Below, one piece after another: positions 42,794 through 52,197 of a DNA stretch of 64,000 nt; position 1 is the stretch's first letter; each line of letters begins with the position of its first letter. Position numbers and translations under genes: made by a program. Source of the stretch: Treponema sp. (lineage in GTDB: Bacteria; Spirochaetota; Spirochaetia; Treponematales; Treponemataceae); assembly GCA_014803985.1 (NCBI GenBank), contig JAAVAO010000008.1, positions 1-64,000 of the forward strand. Reading direction: 5' to 3'. A model generated the notes under the pieces. It did not search any database and was not told the DNA's origin. It saw nothing but the letters and a program-made list of their open reading frames with translations.

Positions 42794-43714
42794 TTACTTC
42801 TCCGCACTATAAATCACAAGTTCAGGATGGTATTCAAAATGCATATTATCCCACACTATCCAGCGTCCACCCCAAACAAAGCCTTCCTCACAAAAAATAT
42901 CTATCACCTCTTTTGGTGGCATCCATCTCTTTGAAATAGGGGTTTTCCACCATCCTTCCGGATCAAGTTGCTTTTGCCACCCCCAATAAATAATCTTTTG
43001 ATAATACCCACGCGGCAAAATGTCTATGGCAAGACCTCGACTATGAAATGAACGAGACTGAGTATCTCTGACTGTTCTCCAAGAAAAACCATCGGTTCGG
43101 TTTAAACTTTTAAAGAATTCGTCAATTTCCGCCGTTCTCTCTAACGCCATAATTCTTTCCGAAGCACGCAACAGGGGCTTTTCTATTTTTTCATGAACGT
43201 TTACGCTCCATCCCCCAAAAAACACCACTTTCTTTATGTGGCTTTCCGTGCTAACCCTATCCGCCACATCATATATTATGTCAAACAAAAACGGAGGATC
43301 TATTGGACCGTTTGCACGGTTTTCAGTTGAAGTGACGTTTTTTATACGTTCAATCTGCTTTTCTGTAAAATCGTCGGGGTTTGGAATTTCAGTCGCTATT
43401 TTATAAAGCATTGGTCGGTACTGTTCTTTTTCATTGCGTTTTTCCTTTGGCAAAAAACGACTTTCGCACCAATATAACTGCGCCTCTCTTGCAACAGGTA
43501 ACTTCTCATCTTTTACAGAAACGGTAATCAACCAATCTTTTTCCGATTTGTCATAAGATGAAGTAAATTCTACATCAGGATACGCCTTTCTAAAAACTTC
43601 CAATTCTTTTGGCTCCCACCACTTTGAAAAGCCATGAGAAGCACCAAATGAAAACGTAGGCGCAAAAACCACTATTAAAACAAAGGAAATCAAAGAAAAA
43701 AAACGCTTGTTCAT
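42794..43714 (-). CDS. Exported M15-family peptidase (VanY-like D,D-carboxypeptidase)
   Basis: A 306-residue exported protein. ATG 43714 follows a strong AGGAGG ribosome site and starts a signal peptide (about 1-23, ending FSFGA). The zinc site of M15 peptidases is visible: SFHSRGLAIDI (SxHxxGxAxD) and WDNMHFEYHPE. Such enzymes trim D-Ala or cross-links in peptidoglycan. Codons upstream of 43714 are open but lack a signal-like start. It lies downstream of murD, in the same direction, with a 233-bp gap, consistent with wall metabolism. The exact bond cleaved is not readable. Confidence 0.8.
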   Translation of the reverse strand: MNKRFFSLISFVLIVVFAPTFSFGASHGFSKWWEPKELEVFRKAYPDVEFTSSYDKSEKDWLITVSVKDEKLPVAREAQLYWCESRFLPKEKRNEKEQYRPMLYKIATEIPNPDDFTEKQIERIKNVTSTENRANGPIDPPFLFDIIYDVADRVSTESHIKKVVFFGGWSVNVHEKIEKPLLRASERIMALERTAEIDEFFKSLNRTDGFSWRTVRDTQSRSFHSRGLAIDILPRGYYQKIIYWGWQKQLDPEGWWKTPISKRWMPPKEVIDIFCEEGFVWGGRWIVWDNMHFEYHPELVIYSAEK

Positions 43715-43947
43715 CAAACCTCCTGCGCTGTCTAACACTTTATGCAAAATCGTAATTGATTTTGGCGCGTATGGCAAGCAACTAATTTGCTGTAGACACA
43801 TTATTGCACTGCACACAAATAAATACCTTCTTTGAAAACGCATTTTACTAATTAAAATACGTTTTTTGTACTGAATGAGATGATTTGCATAATTCATACG
43901 AGAAATGGCATAGAAAAATACAGCATAAAACTATATAAAAACAATCT

Positions 43948-45498
43948 CTAGTGAAAAATAGCTTTCACTCTGTCCATAAATTGATTTCCCCTGTCAAACT
44001 CATTTGCAAACATTCCAAAACTCGTGGCACCAGGAGAAAACACAACTATTTCATCATCTCCATTTTCAAAAATCTCTTTTTTTAACTCAAGATTTTTCTT
44101 CAAGTCAAAAAGCAAACCGTCAAGATTTGAATAAGGGCCATAATAGTTCACACCATTCTTGTCAAGTTCAGGAATAACTTTATCAGTTCCTGTTCCCGAA
44201 AGAAAATACAGTGCCTTTGGAGCAACAGCATCGCTGCCTTTTGCAGAAAGCGTTTTCACCAGCACATCAAACGAAAGCCCTTTGTCCGTACCGCCAGTAA
44301 TTAAAATCACTGGTTTTCCAAACGCTTGACTTGCAGCACTAGAAGCCTCTGGAACAGTTGCACATGAATCATTAAAAAATCGCACGTTTTTATATGTATA
44401 GAAAAATTGCAAGCGATGTGCAACACCCTGCCAGTCACCCATAATTGTAATTATATGTTCAGGAGGCACTTTCATAAGATACATAACAAGAGCGGCATTC
44501 AAAACGTTTATTTTAGCGTGTTCGCCAGGAACTGCCAAATTCTTTAGAATTGTGACTGGAGTTTTTTCACCCTCCAAAATCACTTTTCCTTCAAAACCAG
44601 CATCTCCATTCTCTTGATATACGCCAAAAGCATTTTCTAAAACAGACCCCCTTGTATATCGAAGAACAGTGCCTTTTGTTTCAGCGGCAAAAAGATCCCC
44701 CCACGTTTTATGCTCATCACATCCAGATTTTCCATCTATGCAATCACACGGACTGCTTCCCATCTCGTCACCGTCATAATCAATTATCGTATAATCGTCC
44801 TTTGTTTGGTCAGCATAAATCAGTCGCTTGTCAGCGATATAGTCATACATATTGCCATACCAATTCAAATGATCTGGGACAATTTTTGTTATGATCGCAA
44901 TAAACGGTTTCAACGCCTTGCGCCCACGTAAATCTGCAAGTTGCCAACTGGAAAGTTCAAGCACAACCGGTGTATTTTCATTTGTCTGTTCAAGAAACGA
45001 AAGTGGACTTACCGTTATATTGCCGCCCAAAAAGCATGTAAATCCTGCCTTGTTCAAGCCGTAATGTAATGCACTAACCGTGCTGCTTTTCCCTTTGCTG
45101 CCAGTCACCGCAATTATCGGGGCTTTTGAAAAGTGCAAAAAAATGCTTATATCGGTTTCAATTGCATGAGCGGCAGCAAGATACTTGTTTCCCTCAATTT
45201 TTATTCCAGGGTTTTTGATAACACAATCCGCATTTTCAAAATCTTCAAGGCGATGACAGCCCAAAACATATTTTAAGCGAGATTTGCACACTTCCTCGTC
45301 TTGTGAAAGCGCATCTATTGAAGACGCAAGCTGCTCTTCCGTCTTCATATCGGTTACCGTAACAAACGCTCCGTATTTGAGAAAAAATCGAACGGTAGCC
45401 AATCCACCGCCGTTTAATCCAAGCCCCATTACGGTTATGTTCTTGCCCTTGATGTCATCTAAAGAATTAAAAACGCACCCTTCGTTATATGTATACAT
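43948..45498 (-). CDS. murD: UDP-N-acetylmuramoylalanine-D-glutamate ligase
   Basis: A 516-residue Mur ligase adding D-Glu to UDP-MurNAc-L-Ala. The N-terminal Rossmann part (NITVMGLGLNGGGLATVRFF), the VIKNPGI motif, the ATP loop AVTGSKGKSSTVSALHYGL (about 131-149), LELSSWQLADLRG and the C-terminal ITGGTDKGLSF and FSPGATSFGMFANEFDRG are all present. It is longer than the usual 440-450 aa; extra residues sit in the central domain (about 235-300, a DGDEMGSSPCDCIDGKSGCD stretch). AAGGTG precedes the ATG. It is third in murE-ddl-murD. Confidence 0.92.
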   Translation of the reverse strand: MYTYNEGCVFNSLDDIKGKNITVMGLGLNGGGLATVRFFLKYGAFVTVTDMKTEEQLASSIDALSQDEEVCKSRLKYVLGCHRLEDFENADCVIKNPGIKIEGNKYLAAAHAIETDISIFLHFSKAPIIAVTGSKGKSSTVSALHYGLNKAGFTCFLGGNITVSPLSFLEQTNENTPVVLELSSWQLADLRGRKALKPFIAIITKIVPDHLNWYGNMYDYIADKRLIYADQTKDDYTIIDYDGDEMGSSPCDCIDGKSGCDEHKTWGDLFAAETKGTVLRYTRGSVLENAFGVYQENGDAGFEGKVILEGEKTPVTILKNLAVPGEHAKINVLNAALVMYLMKVPPEHIITIMGDWQGVAHRLQFFYTYKNVRFFNDSCATVPEASSAASQAFGKPVILITGGTDKGLSFDVLVKTLSAKGSDAVAPKALYFLSGTGTDKVIPELDKNGVNYYGPYSNLDGLLFDLKKNLELKKEIFENGDDEIVVFSPGATSFGMFANEFDRGNQFMDRVKAIFH

Positions 45499-45528
45499 TT
45501 TTCACCTTCTACAAGCACATTATCAGGT

Positions 45529-45569
45529 ATCGGAAACCGTAAAAAAATTACGAAAGCAATTTTTAGGTT
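45529..45569 (-). repeat. 41-bp hairpin repeat between ddl and murD
   Basis: It matches the sequence at 46761-46801 in 38 of 41 positions. On the coding strand it forms AAAAATTGC-TTTC-GTAATTTTT, where one G-T wobble replaces a perfect pair. Each copy precedes a mur-cluster gene. Confidence 0.75.
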
Positions 45570-45609
45570 TTCTTAAATAACAGGCTTACCGTGCAAGCAA
45601 CTGCACCCC

Positions 45610-46737
45610 CTAGCGAGATGTTTGAAGCGCGTTTTTTGAGTTGTATCGCGCAAGCCCTTGAGCCAAAAGTCTTTCCAGCAGCGATTCAAAATCAAGTCCA
45701 GCCTCAGCACACATTTTCGGGAACATACTGATCGGCGTAAAACCTGGCATTGTGTTTATCTCATTAAAATAAAGTTCGTCCGTTTGCCTGTCGATAAAGA
45801 AATCCACGCGAGAAAGACCCGAACAATCAAGCAGTTTGTAAATTCGCGCCGCCGCCACACGCACCGTTTCTTCCATATCCACACTCAAATCAGCAGGAAT
45901 GGTGATATGCGCACCATCGGGATCAGTGTATTTTGCATCAAAATCATAGAACGTATGAGTAGGGTTTATTTCTCCAGGAATATACGCAGTAACAATTTCC
46001 GCTTCGTTTTCCATAGATGCTGAAACGGCATTTCCCGTTACACTGCATTCAATTTCGCGCGCATCTACAGCCGTTTCAATGAGCACTTTGTCGTCCCAAC
46101 TGAACGCTTCCATAAGCGCATAAGAAAGCCCCTTTGCATTTTCCACTCTGTTCACTCCATTTGTAGAACCAGCACAACACGGTTTAACAAACATCGGGAA
46201 TCCCAATGTGTCAACTGCCTTTTTAAATAATTCATCATATCTATTGCTATCGTTCAAATCACATCGCTTTATGCAAATATAGGGAACAATTTTTATTCCT
46301 GAAGCCTCAACAATCTGCTTGGCCTTTTCCTTGTCCATAGCAAGGGCACTAGCTAAAGTTCCGCAACCAACATAAGCAATGTCCGCCATCTCAAAAAGTC
46401 CTTGTATCGTTCCGTCCTCGCCATAACTTCCGTGAAGAACTGGAAAAACTATATCAATTGCAAGAGACTTTTTTGCCGTTTTAAAGCACTTATTCTTTCC
46501 TGCCGGCACGATAAACAGCTCATTTTCAGGATTTTCATCAATTTTTAGAGGTGAATTTGATTGCGTGCAAATTCGTGTATACTCACTTTCTGGCTGAAGA
46601 TACCATTTTCCGTCACTTGCAATTCCTATCAATGTTACCGTATGATTTTTCCCAAGTCCTCGTGCAATTGCCGCCGCTGAAACCAAAGAAATCTCGTGTT
46701 CTCCAGAGCGACCTCCATACATTACCGCTACATTCAT
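45610..46737 (-). CDS. ddl: D-alanine-D-alanine ligase
   Basis: A 375-residue ATP-grasp enzyme making D-Ala-D-Ala for peptidoglycan. It starts MNVAVMYGGRSGEHEISL, has the HGSYGEDGTIQGLFEM segment (about 93-108), FPMFVKPCCAGSTNGV (ATP-grasp lysine) and the metal-binding end GLSRVDFFIDR ... YFNEINTMPGFTPISMFP. The Ser/Tyr-containing GSYGEDG is the D-Ala type rather than the D-lactate type. The start at 46737 is chosen by family alignment; GGAG lies 13 nt upstream. It lies between murE and murD. Confidence 0.94.
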   Translation of the reverse strand: MNVAVMYGGRSGEHEISLVSAAAIARGLGKNHTVTLIGIASDGKWYLQPESEYTRICTQSNSPLKIDENPENELFIVPAGKNKCFKTAKKSLAIDIVFPVLHGSYGEDGTIQGLFEMADIAYVGCGTLASALAMDKEKAKQIVEASGIKIVPYICIKRCDLNDSNRYDELFKKAVDTLGFPMFVKPCCAGSTNGVNRVENAKGLSYALMEAFSWDDKVLIETAVDAREIECSVTGNAVSASMENEAEIVTAYIPGEINPTHTFYDFDAKYTDPDGAHITIPADLSVDMEETVRVAAARIYKLLDCSGLSRVDFFIDRQTDELYFNEINTMPGFTPISMFPKMCAEAGLDFESLLERLLAQGLARYNSKNALQTSR

Positions 46738-46760
46738 TTTCTTCTTTTTTCTCCTGTGTA

Positions 46761-46801
46761 ATCGGAAATCGTTAAAAAATTGCGAAAGCAATTTTTAGGT
46801 T
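46761..46801 (-). repeat. 41-bp hairpin repeat between murE and ddl
   Basis: Partner of the copy at 45529-45569. Here the coding-strand stem AAAAATTGC/GCAATTTTT is a perfect 9 bp with a TTTC loop. It lies just before the ribosome site of ddl. Confidence 0.75.
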
Positions 46802-46821
46802 CTCCGACTCTCTTGATAAAA

Positions 46822-48624
46822 CTATTTTTTATACCCTATTTCACTTAAAGCCGATTCTGCCTCTTCTATTTCATTATACGGCATTGTGTAATCCGCATAA
46901 ATTATACTGTTCTCGTGAGATTTTCCCAAAAGAAGCACTATATCTCCCTCCCCCGCTCTTTTAAATGCCTCGCGAATCGCTTTTTTTCTATCGGGAATTA
47001 TAAAAACATTCTCATTCACTTTCATTCCGCCCTGTATTGCCCCTTCCGCAATCTGTGAAAGAAGCGTGTACGGGTCTTCACCGCGAGGATCTTCGTCCGT
47101 AAGAAAAATTTCATCACAAAAGCGAGCGGCTATTTTCCCTTGCAGAGGGCGTTTTGTCAAATCACGCTCCCCTCCACTTCCAAAAAGCGCGAAAATTTTG
47201 CCAGAACAGCGTTTTTTTATCGGCGGAAAAATTGTTTCAAAAGAACTTGGCGTATGCGCATAATCCACAATAACTTCAAAGGGCTGCCCTTTGTCTATGG
47301 CAGTCATTCGTCCCTTTATAGGAGTTAAAAGCGGCATTTTTTCAGCCAAAGAGTCAAAACTAATCCCTGTAACACTGGAAACAGCAATAAGAGAAGCCAT
47401 ACTATTATACACATTGAATGCGCCGGCCAAATGTGCATTTACAGAAAAAGAGCAGCGTTCTAAACGGTGAGGAAAACTAATCTCGTTTTCAAAAGCAGCA
47501 TTTTTTCCATCAGCAGAAACCGAAAAAGAAATGCCGTCTTTTGCAGAAACAATGTCTTTAGCCTTCATAAGACGCACTGTGCCACTGGTATTTTGGAAGG
47601 ACTCGGAAATAGAAACGCTATCTTGCTTTGGAGCGTCGTCAAAAACACAGACACCTTTTCCAGCCATTCCGTCACTTGTAAATCCATAGATATTTTGCTT
47701 TGTCGATTTTATAAAGTACTCCGCACTCGCATCTTCCATATTTACAACACCTATGGAAGGAACCTTCACGCTTTCCCCCGCGATACACTTTACATGGTCA
47801 TGCTTGTCAAGTGCGCGAAAAAGGTTTGCCTTGTCACTTCTATATTGTTCAAAAGTCTTGTGAAATTCCAAATGCTCAAGCGTAACATTCATAAAAACCG
47901 CAGTGTCAAAAAGGATGTTTCCAAGCCTGTTCAATTTTGTTGAAAGCCCGTGACTTGAAGCCTCGATGACAGCATACTGACAACCATTTTCAAGCATTTT
48001 GGCAAGATAACTTTGAATTATCGGGGCTTCAGGGGTTGTTTGATGCTGTGGATTTGGAAGAGCCTCCCCTCCAAATGAATATTCAACAGTAGAAATAAAA
48101 CCGCATTTTTTTCCGCATGCACGCAACAACTGCCATATAAACGACACTGTAGAACTTTTTCCCTCCGTTCCAGTAACTCCAATCACCACAAGACGCTTTG
48201 ATGGATTATCAAAAAAACTTGCGCTCAACGGAGCCATAGAAAAACGCGCATCTTTTACCTTAATAAACGCAGGACCTGCAAATTGAGAAGCATCTCCATC
48301 TTTTGAAACGGCATTTTCCAACTGTCGCTTTATGATAGCATTTGCCGAAAGCGTTTGTATTTCCTTTGAAAGCACCCCTTCAAAAACAATCGCATTTGCA
48401 CCCTTTTCAATTGCCTGTGGAATAAAATTATTTCCATGAGTGTGAGTTCCTGGAAGTGCAAAATAAAGACAGCCGTCTGAAACCTCTCGAGAATCAAACA
48501 CGAGAGAAGAAATAGGAAGATTGTCAACCAACTCTCTGTCAACAGGAGTGATGCAATCACATGCAATCAACTCCCCTTCAATAGACGGCAAAATCTGTGA
48601 AAGAATTTTCTGCATAGAATTCAT
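46822..48624 (-). CDS. murE: UDP-N-acetylmuramyl-tripeptide synthetase
   Basis: A 600-residue Mur ligase adding the third amino acid to UDP-MurNAc-dipeptide. The ATP loop VTGTEGKSSTVSFIWQLL (about 150-167), QHQTTPEAPIIQ, YAVIEASSHGLS, VDYAHTPSSFETIF and LFGSGGERDLTKRP are typical. The substrate-specificity motif reads D-E-D-P-R-G-E-D-P; the classical meso-DAP motif is DNPR-x-E/D-x-P. Treponemes are known to use L-ornithine at this position, so ornithine is the inferred substrate. It is longer than usual (about 490-500 aa) with extra loops in the middle domain. No SD precedes ATG 48624; TATAAA lies 7 nt upstream. It heads murE-ddl-murD. Confidence 0.92.
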   Translation of the reverse strand: MNSMQKILSQILPSIEGELIACDCITPVDRELVDNLPISSLVFDSREVSDGCLYFALPGTHTHGNNFIPQAIEKGANAIVFEGVLSKEIQTLSANAIIKRQLENAVSKDGDASQFAGPAFIKVKDARFSMAPLSASFFDNPSKRLVVIGVTGTEGKSSTVSFIWQLLRACGKKCGFISTVEYSFGGEALPNPQHQTTPEAPIIQSYLAKMLENGCQYAVIEASSHGLSTKLNRLGNILFDTAVFMNVTLEHLEFHKTFEQYRSDKANLFRALDKHDHVKCIAGESVKVPSIGVVNMEDASAEYFIKSTKQNIYGFTSDGMAGKGVCVFDDAPKQDSVSISESFQNTSGTVRLMKAKDIVSAKDGISFSVSADGKNAAFENEISFPHRLERCSFSVNAHLAGAFNVYNSMASLIAVSSVTGISFDSLAEKMPLLTPIKGRMTAIDKGQPFEVIVDYAHTPSSFETIFPPIKKRCSGKIFALFGSGGERDLTKRPLQGKIAARFCDEIFLTDEDPRGEDPYTLLSQIAEGAIQGGMKVNENVFIIPDRKKAIREAFKRAGEGDIVLLLGKSHENSIIYADYTMPYNEIEEAESALSEIGYKK

Positions 48625-48663
48625 TTTATCGTTTATAGGAATTATTTACAATGATATAAAGGG

Positions 48664-48815
48664 GATTTTTTTTGCAACAGACGTGTAAAAAACTCGCATA
48701 TCCACTGCCATTTTCTTTTAAAACTTCGTGCTACGCACTTGTTGTAAAAACAGTCCACTACAAAATGGCGTTTTCAAAGACTTTCAAATCTGAATATTCG
48801 CTTGCTATTGAACCT
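48664..48815 (-). repeat. Degenerate modular hairpin repeat between ABC ATPase and murE
   Basis: On the minus strand, 48775-48815 resembles module 1 of the dispersed repeat (TTCAATAGCAAGCGAATATTC, CAGATTTGAAAG). A GTGCGTAGCAC hairpin and CGAGTTTTTTAC remnants lie beside it. It has decayed more than the copies at 12 and 28 kb. Confidence 0.5.
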
Positions 48816-48855
48816 TATAGTGCGCAGGACAATTCCGCCACTCTGCCCCCTCTGT

Positions 48856-49659
48856 TTATCGTAGTCGCATTTCGTCACTCATGAGAGACGCGCTTTTTAT
48901 CGCGCGGAATTTTTCAACAAGATCGTCCATTGTGAGATTTTGTTTTTCCTCCCGGGCAATATCCATAATAATTCTGCCAGAGTCCATCATCAAAAGTCGG
49001 TTGCCGTAGTCCAATGCATGCTGCATATTGTGGGTAACCATCATCACCGTGAGGTTATAATCGGCAGCAAATTTCTTTGTGAGTTCCATAACGATTACCG
49101 CGTTTGTAGGATCGAGAGCCGCTGTGTGTTCATCAAGCAACAAAAGCGATGGACGAGACATCACAGCCATCAAAAGAGTGAGAGCCTGTCTTTGTCCGCC
49201 TGAAAAAAGCTCCACATTGTCACGAAGACGATTTTCAAGCCCCATATTTAAAATTGAAAGATTCTCCTTAAATTCCTCACGCTTCTTGTTGTTTAAAGTA
49301 ATTTTTAAGCCTTTAAAGCCTTTTTTCGACGCAATAACCATGTTGTCTTCAAGAGTCATTTTTCCAGCAGTACCCAAAAGCGGGTTTTGATAAATGCGCC
49401 CAATATAAGCCGCCCTCTTGTACTCCTTTTCATGTGTAATATCAAGCACACCTTTCTCCATTTCAAGAGTAATTTTTCCTTCACTCGGAGCAAGCGTTCC
49501 TGCAATTACATTGTACAAAGTGGATTTTCCCGCTCCATTAGAGCCTATCACGGTCACAAAGTCGCCCTTGTTCACAGAAAGATGTATGTTTTTTAACGCG
49601 TGATTTTCATCTGGAGTGTTTTTGTTAAAAACAATGCTGATATTTTCAAGAGTTAGCAT
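48856..49659 (-). CDS. ABC transporter ATP-binding protein
   Basis: A 267-residue ABC ATPase. Walker A GSNGAGKSTLYN (about 38-49), the Q-loop region RIYQNPLLGTAGKM, signature LFSGGQRQALTLLMAVM (about 157-173), Walker B LLLLDEHTAALDP and the H-loop MVTHNMQHAL are complete. I use ATG 49659 because GGGGGA lies 5 nt upstream; it overlaps the permease end by 14 bp, which indicates coupled translation. With the permease and the lipoprotein upstream it is an uptake system of the PF04392-type, to which the tryptophan transporter TrpXYZ belongs. Ligand not readable. Confidence 0.9.
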   Translation of the reverse strand: MLTLENISIVFNKNTPDENHALKNIHLSVNKGDFVTVIGSNGAGKSTLYNVIAGTLAPSEGKITLEMEKGVLDITHEKEYKRAAYIGRIYQNPLLGTAGKMTLEDNMVIASKKGFKGLKITLNNKKREEFKENLSILNMGLENRLRDNVELFSGGQRQALTLLMAVMSRPSLLLLDEHTAALDPTNAVIVMELTKKFAADYNLTVMMVTHNMQHALDYGNRLLMMDSGRIIMDIAREEKQNLTMDDLVEKFRAIKSASLMSDEMRLR

Positions 49660-50590
49660 CGGTCTCCCCCTTCGCTCCATTTCCTTTTTTTCTGTGCGAC
49701 TCTATTTTTTCGAGTAAATTGGTGCGCGTTATAATCAAGCATATTATAATCAAAATTCCAGTCATCAACTTCAAATCGTTTGCCGTCATATATATTTTAT
49801 AGCCGTAACTTCGAGCCACCATCATCAAGGAGCGATATAGTATAGAGCCAACCAACACGCGCAACGTCTGAAGAGAAATTTTATTCGTCCTTATTATAAA
49901 TTCGCCAAGCATAAGGGATGCAAGCCCCGAAACAACAACTCCTGTTCCCATTCCAACATCAGCAAAACCGTTATACATCGCTGCAAATGCCCCTGCCAAA
50001 GAAGCCAGTCCGTTTCCAAAACAAATGCCAATTCCACGCACCACGCTCGGATTAACTCCCTGTGAAATCACAAGCTGAGGGTTTGAGCCAAGAACACCCA
50101 TTGTAAGCCCCAAGTCAGTGTGATAAAATAAATCCAAAAGAAACTTCAAGGCAAACACAAAAACAACAAGAAAAATCGCAATTCCCCACTCAGAGTCAAC
50201 GGCAGGAAAATGCACAGTCATAAATGTGTGTATTTTTGAAAAAAAAGTCGGAACACGAAGCAGGGAAATATTCGCCCTGTTAGACATAATCCTTAAATTG
50301 ACTGAATACAGCATTGTCATCGTAAGGATTCCAGAAAGTAAATCAGGAATTTTTAGATACGTGTAAATTCCCGTTGTCACAAGACCTGCAAAAAGCCCCG
50401 CAACAAAGGCAACAAAAAGTGAAACTGACGGCGGAAGTCCCGATGAAAGGCAAGCGGCCAAAACACATGCGCCAAGAGGAAAAGAACCGTCAACTGTCAT
50501 ATCACAGAAATTCAGCACTCGGAATGTAGCAAACACTCCAAGCACCATAATTCCATAAATCAACCCTTCTATAATTATAGACGAAATCAT
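49646..50590 (-). CDS. ABC transporter permease (BPD_transp_2 type)
   Basis: A 314-residue integral membrane protein with about eight to nine hydrophobic helices (IIIEGLIYGIMVLGVFATFRVL at the start, and GLASLAGAFAAMYNGFADVGMGTGVVVSGLAS in the middle). This is the class II permease family of branched-chain amino acid, sugar and TrpX-type importers. The C-terminal ELIESHRKKGNGAKGE-like tail is basic and cytoplasmic. It starts 93 bp after the binding protein and overlaps the ATPase. Confidence 0.88.
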   Translation of the reverse strand: MISSIIIEGLIYGIMVLGVFATFRVLNFCDMTVDGSFPLGACVLAACLSSGLPPSVSLFVAFVAGLFAGLVTTGIYTYLKIPDLLSGILTMTMLYSVNLRIMSNRANISLLRVPTFFSKIHTFMTVHFPAVDSEWGIAIFLVVFVFALKFLLDLFYHTDLGLTMGVLGSNPQLVISQGVNPSVVRGIGICFGNGLASLAGAFAAMYNGFADVGMGTGVVVSGLASLMLGEFIIRTNKISLQTLRVLVGSILYRSLMMVARSYGYKIYMTANDLKLMTGILIIICLIITRTNLLEKIESHRKKGNGAKGETDANS

Positions 50591-50683
50591 AAGGTCTACC
50601 TAATCTCAAACGCTTACTGCAAACGGCAAAAATAGTGCCACTCACTCCACTAGTAGACTGCCCAGCAAACTACCCTACCATTG

Positions 50684-51667
50684 CTATTTTTCTGTAAGAA
50701 CTCCGTTTTGAAAAATCAAATTCGCAGAATCAATCAATTCATCGCTCAACGCAATTCCACAATGAGCGGCTACATCCAAATCAATTAAAAAGTCTGAATC
50801 AGACGGCTCTGTCATAAAACGAATTGGCATTTCACTCGGCAAAGCGCCCTGTAAAATCGCAACAACCATTTCGCCAGTCGCTCGCCCCGCCTTATAGTAG
50901 TTAAAGCCACTCGCTATAAAAATGCCGCCTTCACGAGCCGCTGTCACATCGCCTGAAAAAATTGGTTTTTTAGCCTTTCCGAAAACATCCACCAATGCGG
51001 AAATTGCGCTGAACACAGTGTTGTCGGTAGAAAGATAAACGCCATCAACTCGGTTCACAATCGCCTCTGCAGCCTGCTTCACTTCGTCAGACTTTGTGAT
51101 GCTTTGAGTAACAAGTGCAATTCCTGCCTCTTCGCACCCTTTTTTCACCAATTCAAGCGAACTTGAAGAGTTGTCTTCATTGCTTGTATAAATATAACCC
51201 AGTGTTTTTATCCCTGCAACCTCTGCAAACAACCGTATATGCTGGTCTGTAGGAATCGCATCGCTCATTCCAGTAACATTGCCTTCGCCGTGTTCCAACG
51301 TTGTAACAAGCCCCGCTCCAAGCGGATCTGTAACAGTGCCAAAAACAACAGGTATTTCTTTCAACGTATTTGCGAGCGCAAGCGCAATCGGAGTTGCAAT
51401 TCCAACCGCCACATCCACTTTTTCAGCCTTGAATTGAGAGGCAATTTGCGCGGCAGTTCCCACATCCCCATTGGCGTTTTGCAAGTCAAATTCCGCATCA
51501 ATACCGGCCTCCTTCACAACATCAATCACTCCTCGCTCAATGTCGTCTAGAGCAATATGCTGCACAATCTTTGCAATGCCAATTTTTGTCTTTTCGCTCT
51601 TTTTACAACCAGAAAAAAAAGCGCATGTCATAACAGCAACCATCATAAAAGAAAGAATCTTTTTCAT
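50684..51667 (-). CDS. ABC transporter substrate-binding lipoprotein (PF04392-type)
   Basis: A 327-residue lipoprotein. The signal peptide ends AFFSGC (Cys about 20 from the ATG used). The mature part has the IGIAKIVQHIALDDIERGV start, PVVFGTVTDPLGAGLV, GNVTGMSD, GYIYTSNEDNSSSSLELVKKG and PIFSGDVTAAREGG, characteristic of the ABC_sub_bind family that includes TrpX. GAGGTG gives better spacing to ATG 51667 than to an ATG two codons earlier (51673). The ligand is inferred to be a small molecule such as an amino acid; it cannot be read from the sequence. Confidence 0.9.
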   Translation of the reverse strand: MKKILSFMMVAVMTCAFFSGCKKSEKTKIGIAKIVQHIALDDIERGVIDVVKEAGIDAEFDLQNANGDVGTAAQIASQFKAEKVDVAVGIATPIALALANTLKEIPVVFGTVTDPLGAGLVTTLEHGEGNVTGMSDAIPTDQHIRLFAEVAGIKTLGYIYTSNEDNSSSSLELVKKGCEEAGIALVTQSITKSDEVKQAAEAIVNRVDGVYLSTDNTVFSAISALVDVFGKAKKPIFSGDVTAAREGGIFIASGFNYYKAGRATGEMVVAILQGALPSEMPIRFMTEPSDSDFLIDLDVAAHCGIALSDELIDSANLIFQNGVLTEK

Positions 51668-51686
51668 ATACATTCACCTCAAAAAA

Positions 51687-51860
51687 TTTTAAACGTTTAA
51701 AATAGGCAACTAAAATAGTACGCAGGGCTGCTCCGCCACCATGCTACTGGAAGCCAGAAAATAGAAATGAAAAACCAACGCATCTTTCGCCATTTCTCAC
51801 TGCAATTGGAAGAATGTTTTCTCCATTCTTTCCTTTGAGTTTTTAACGTGCAAGTTTGCA
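51687..51860 (-). repeat. Partial modular repeat upstream of the ABC operon
   Basis: The minus-strand end of module 4 (GTTTAAA...GGCAACTAAAATAG) is at 51691-51720, followed by remnants of the palindromic insert at about 51780-51830 (CACTGCAATTGGAAGAATG). It borders a perfect 16-bp palindrome (51687-51702) close to the ABC operon start, so the repeat may supply part of the promoter region. Confidence 0.5.
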
Positions 51861-51869
51861 ACACAAAAT

Positions 51870-52197
51870 CGGTAGTAATCCCGCAGGAATTGCGCACTTC
51901 GTTAAAAAAACACTTTTTCAGCAACAAGAAAGCTTTATGCCTATTTTCAATAAAATGAAAATGTTTCTATAAATAGTAATTCTACTGAATCAGAGGACGA
52001 ATGACAAGTGAATTGCAAGAAGAAATTAAAAAAAAGCACAAGAATTTACCTTAAAAAAAATGAATGAAGAGAGGAGTCTTCATCGCAAAAATGTGAAAGT
52101 TCTCCCCTAACTCAATAAAATTCCAGCATATATTTACCGATCAAGAATACTTCTCTCCTCATTCTCTTTGAAAGAAGAGTGTATTGCTCTGGAAGCA
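51870..52197. other. Intergenic region, only a 17-codon open frame
   Basis: A start codon at 52001 opens only 17 codons. I see no other feature between the repeat remnant and the 33-bp array. Confidence 0.35.

Noticed and set aside
51687..51702. 16-bp palindrome TTTTAAACGTTTAAAA as an operator of the ABC system
   Set aside because: It is at least partly the boundary of the dispersed repeat (GTTTAAA end), also seen near 28036, so a specific operator role is not supported.
52001..52054. 17-codon open frame after GAGGACGA
   Set aside because: Too short to judge and without a recognised product. It may be a remnant of a gene.
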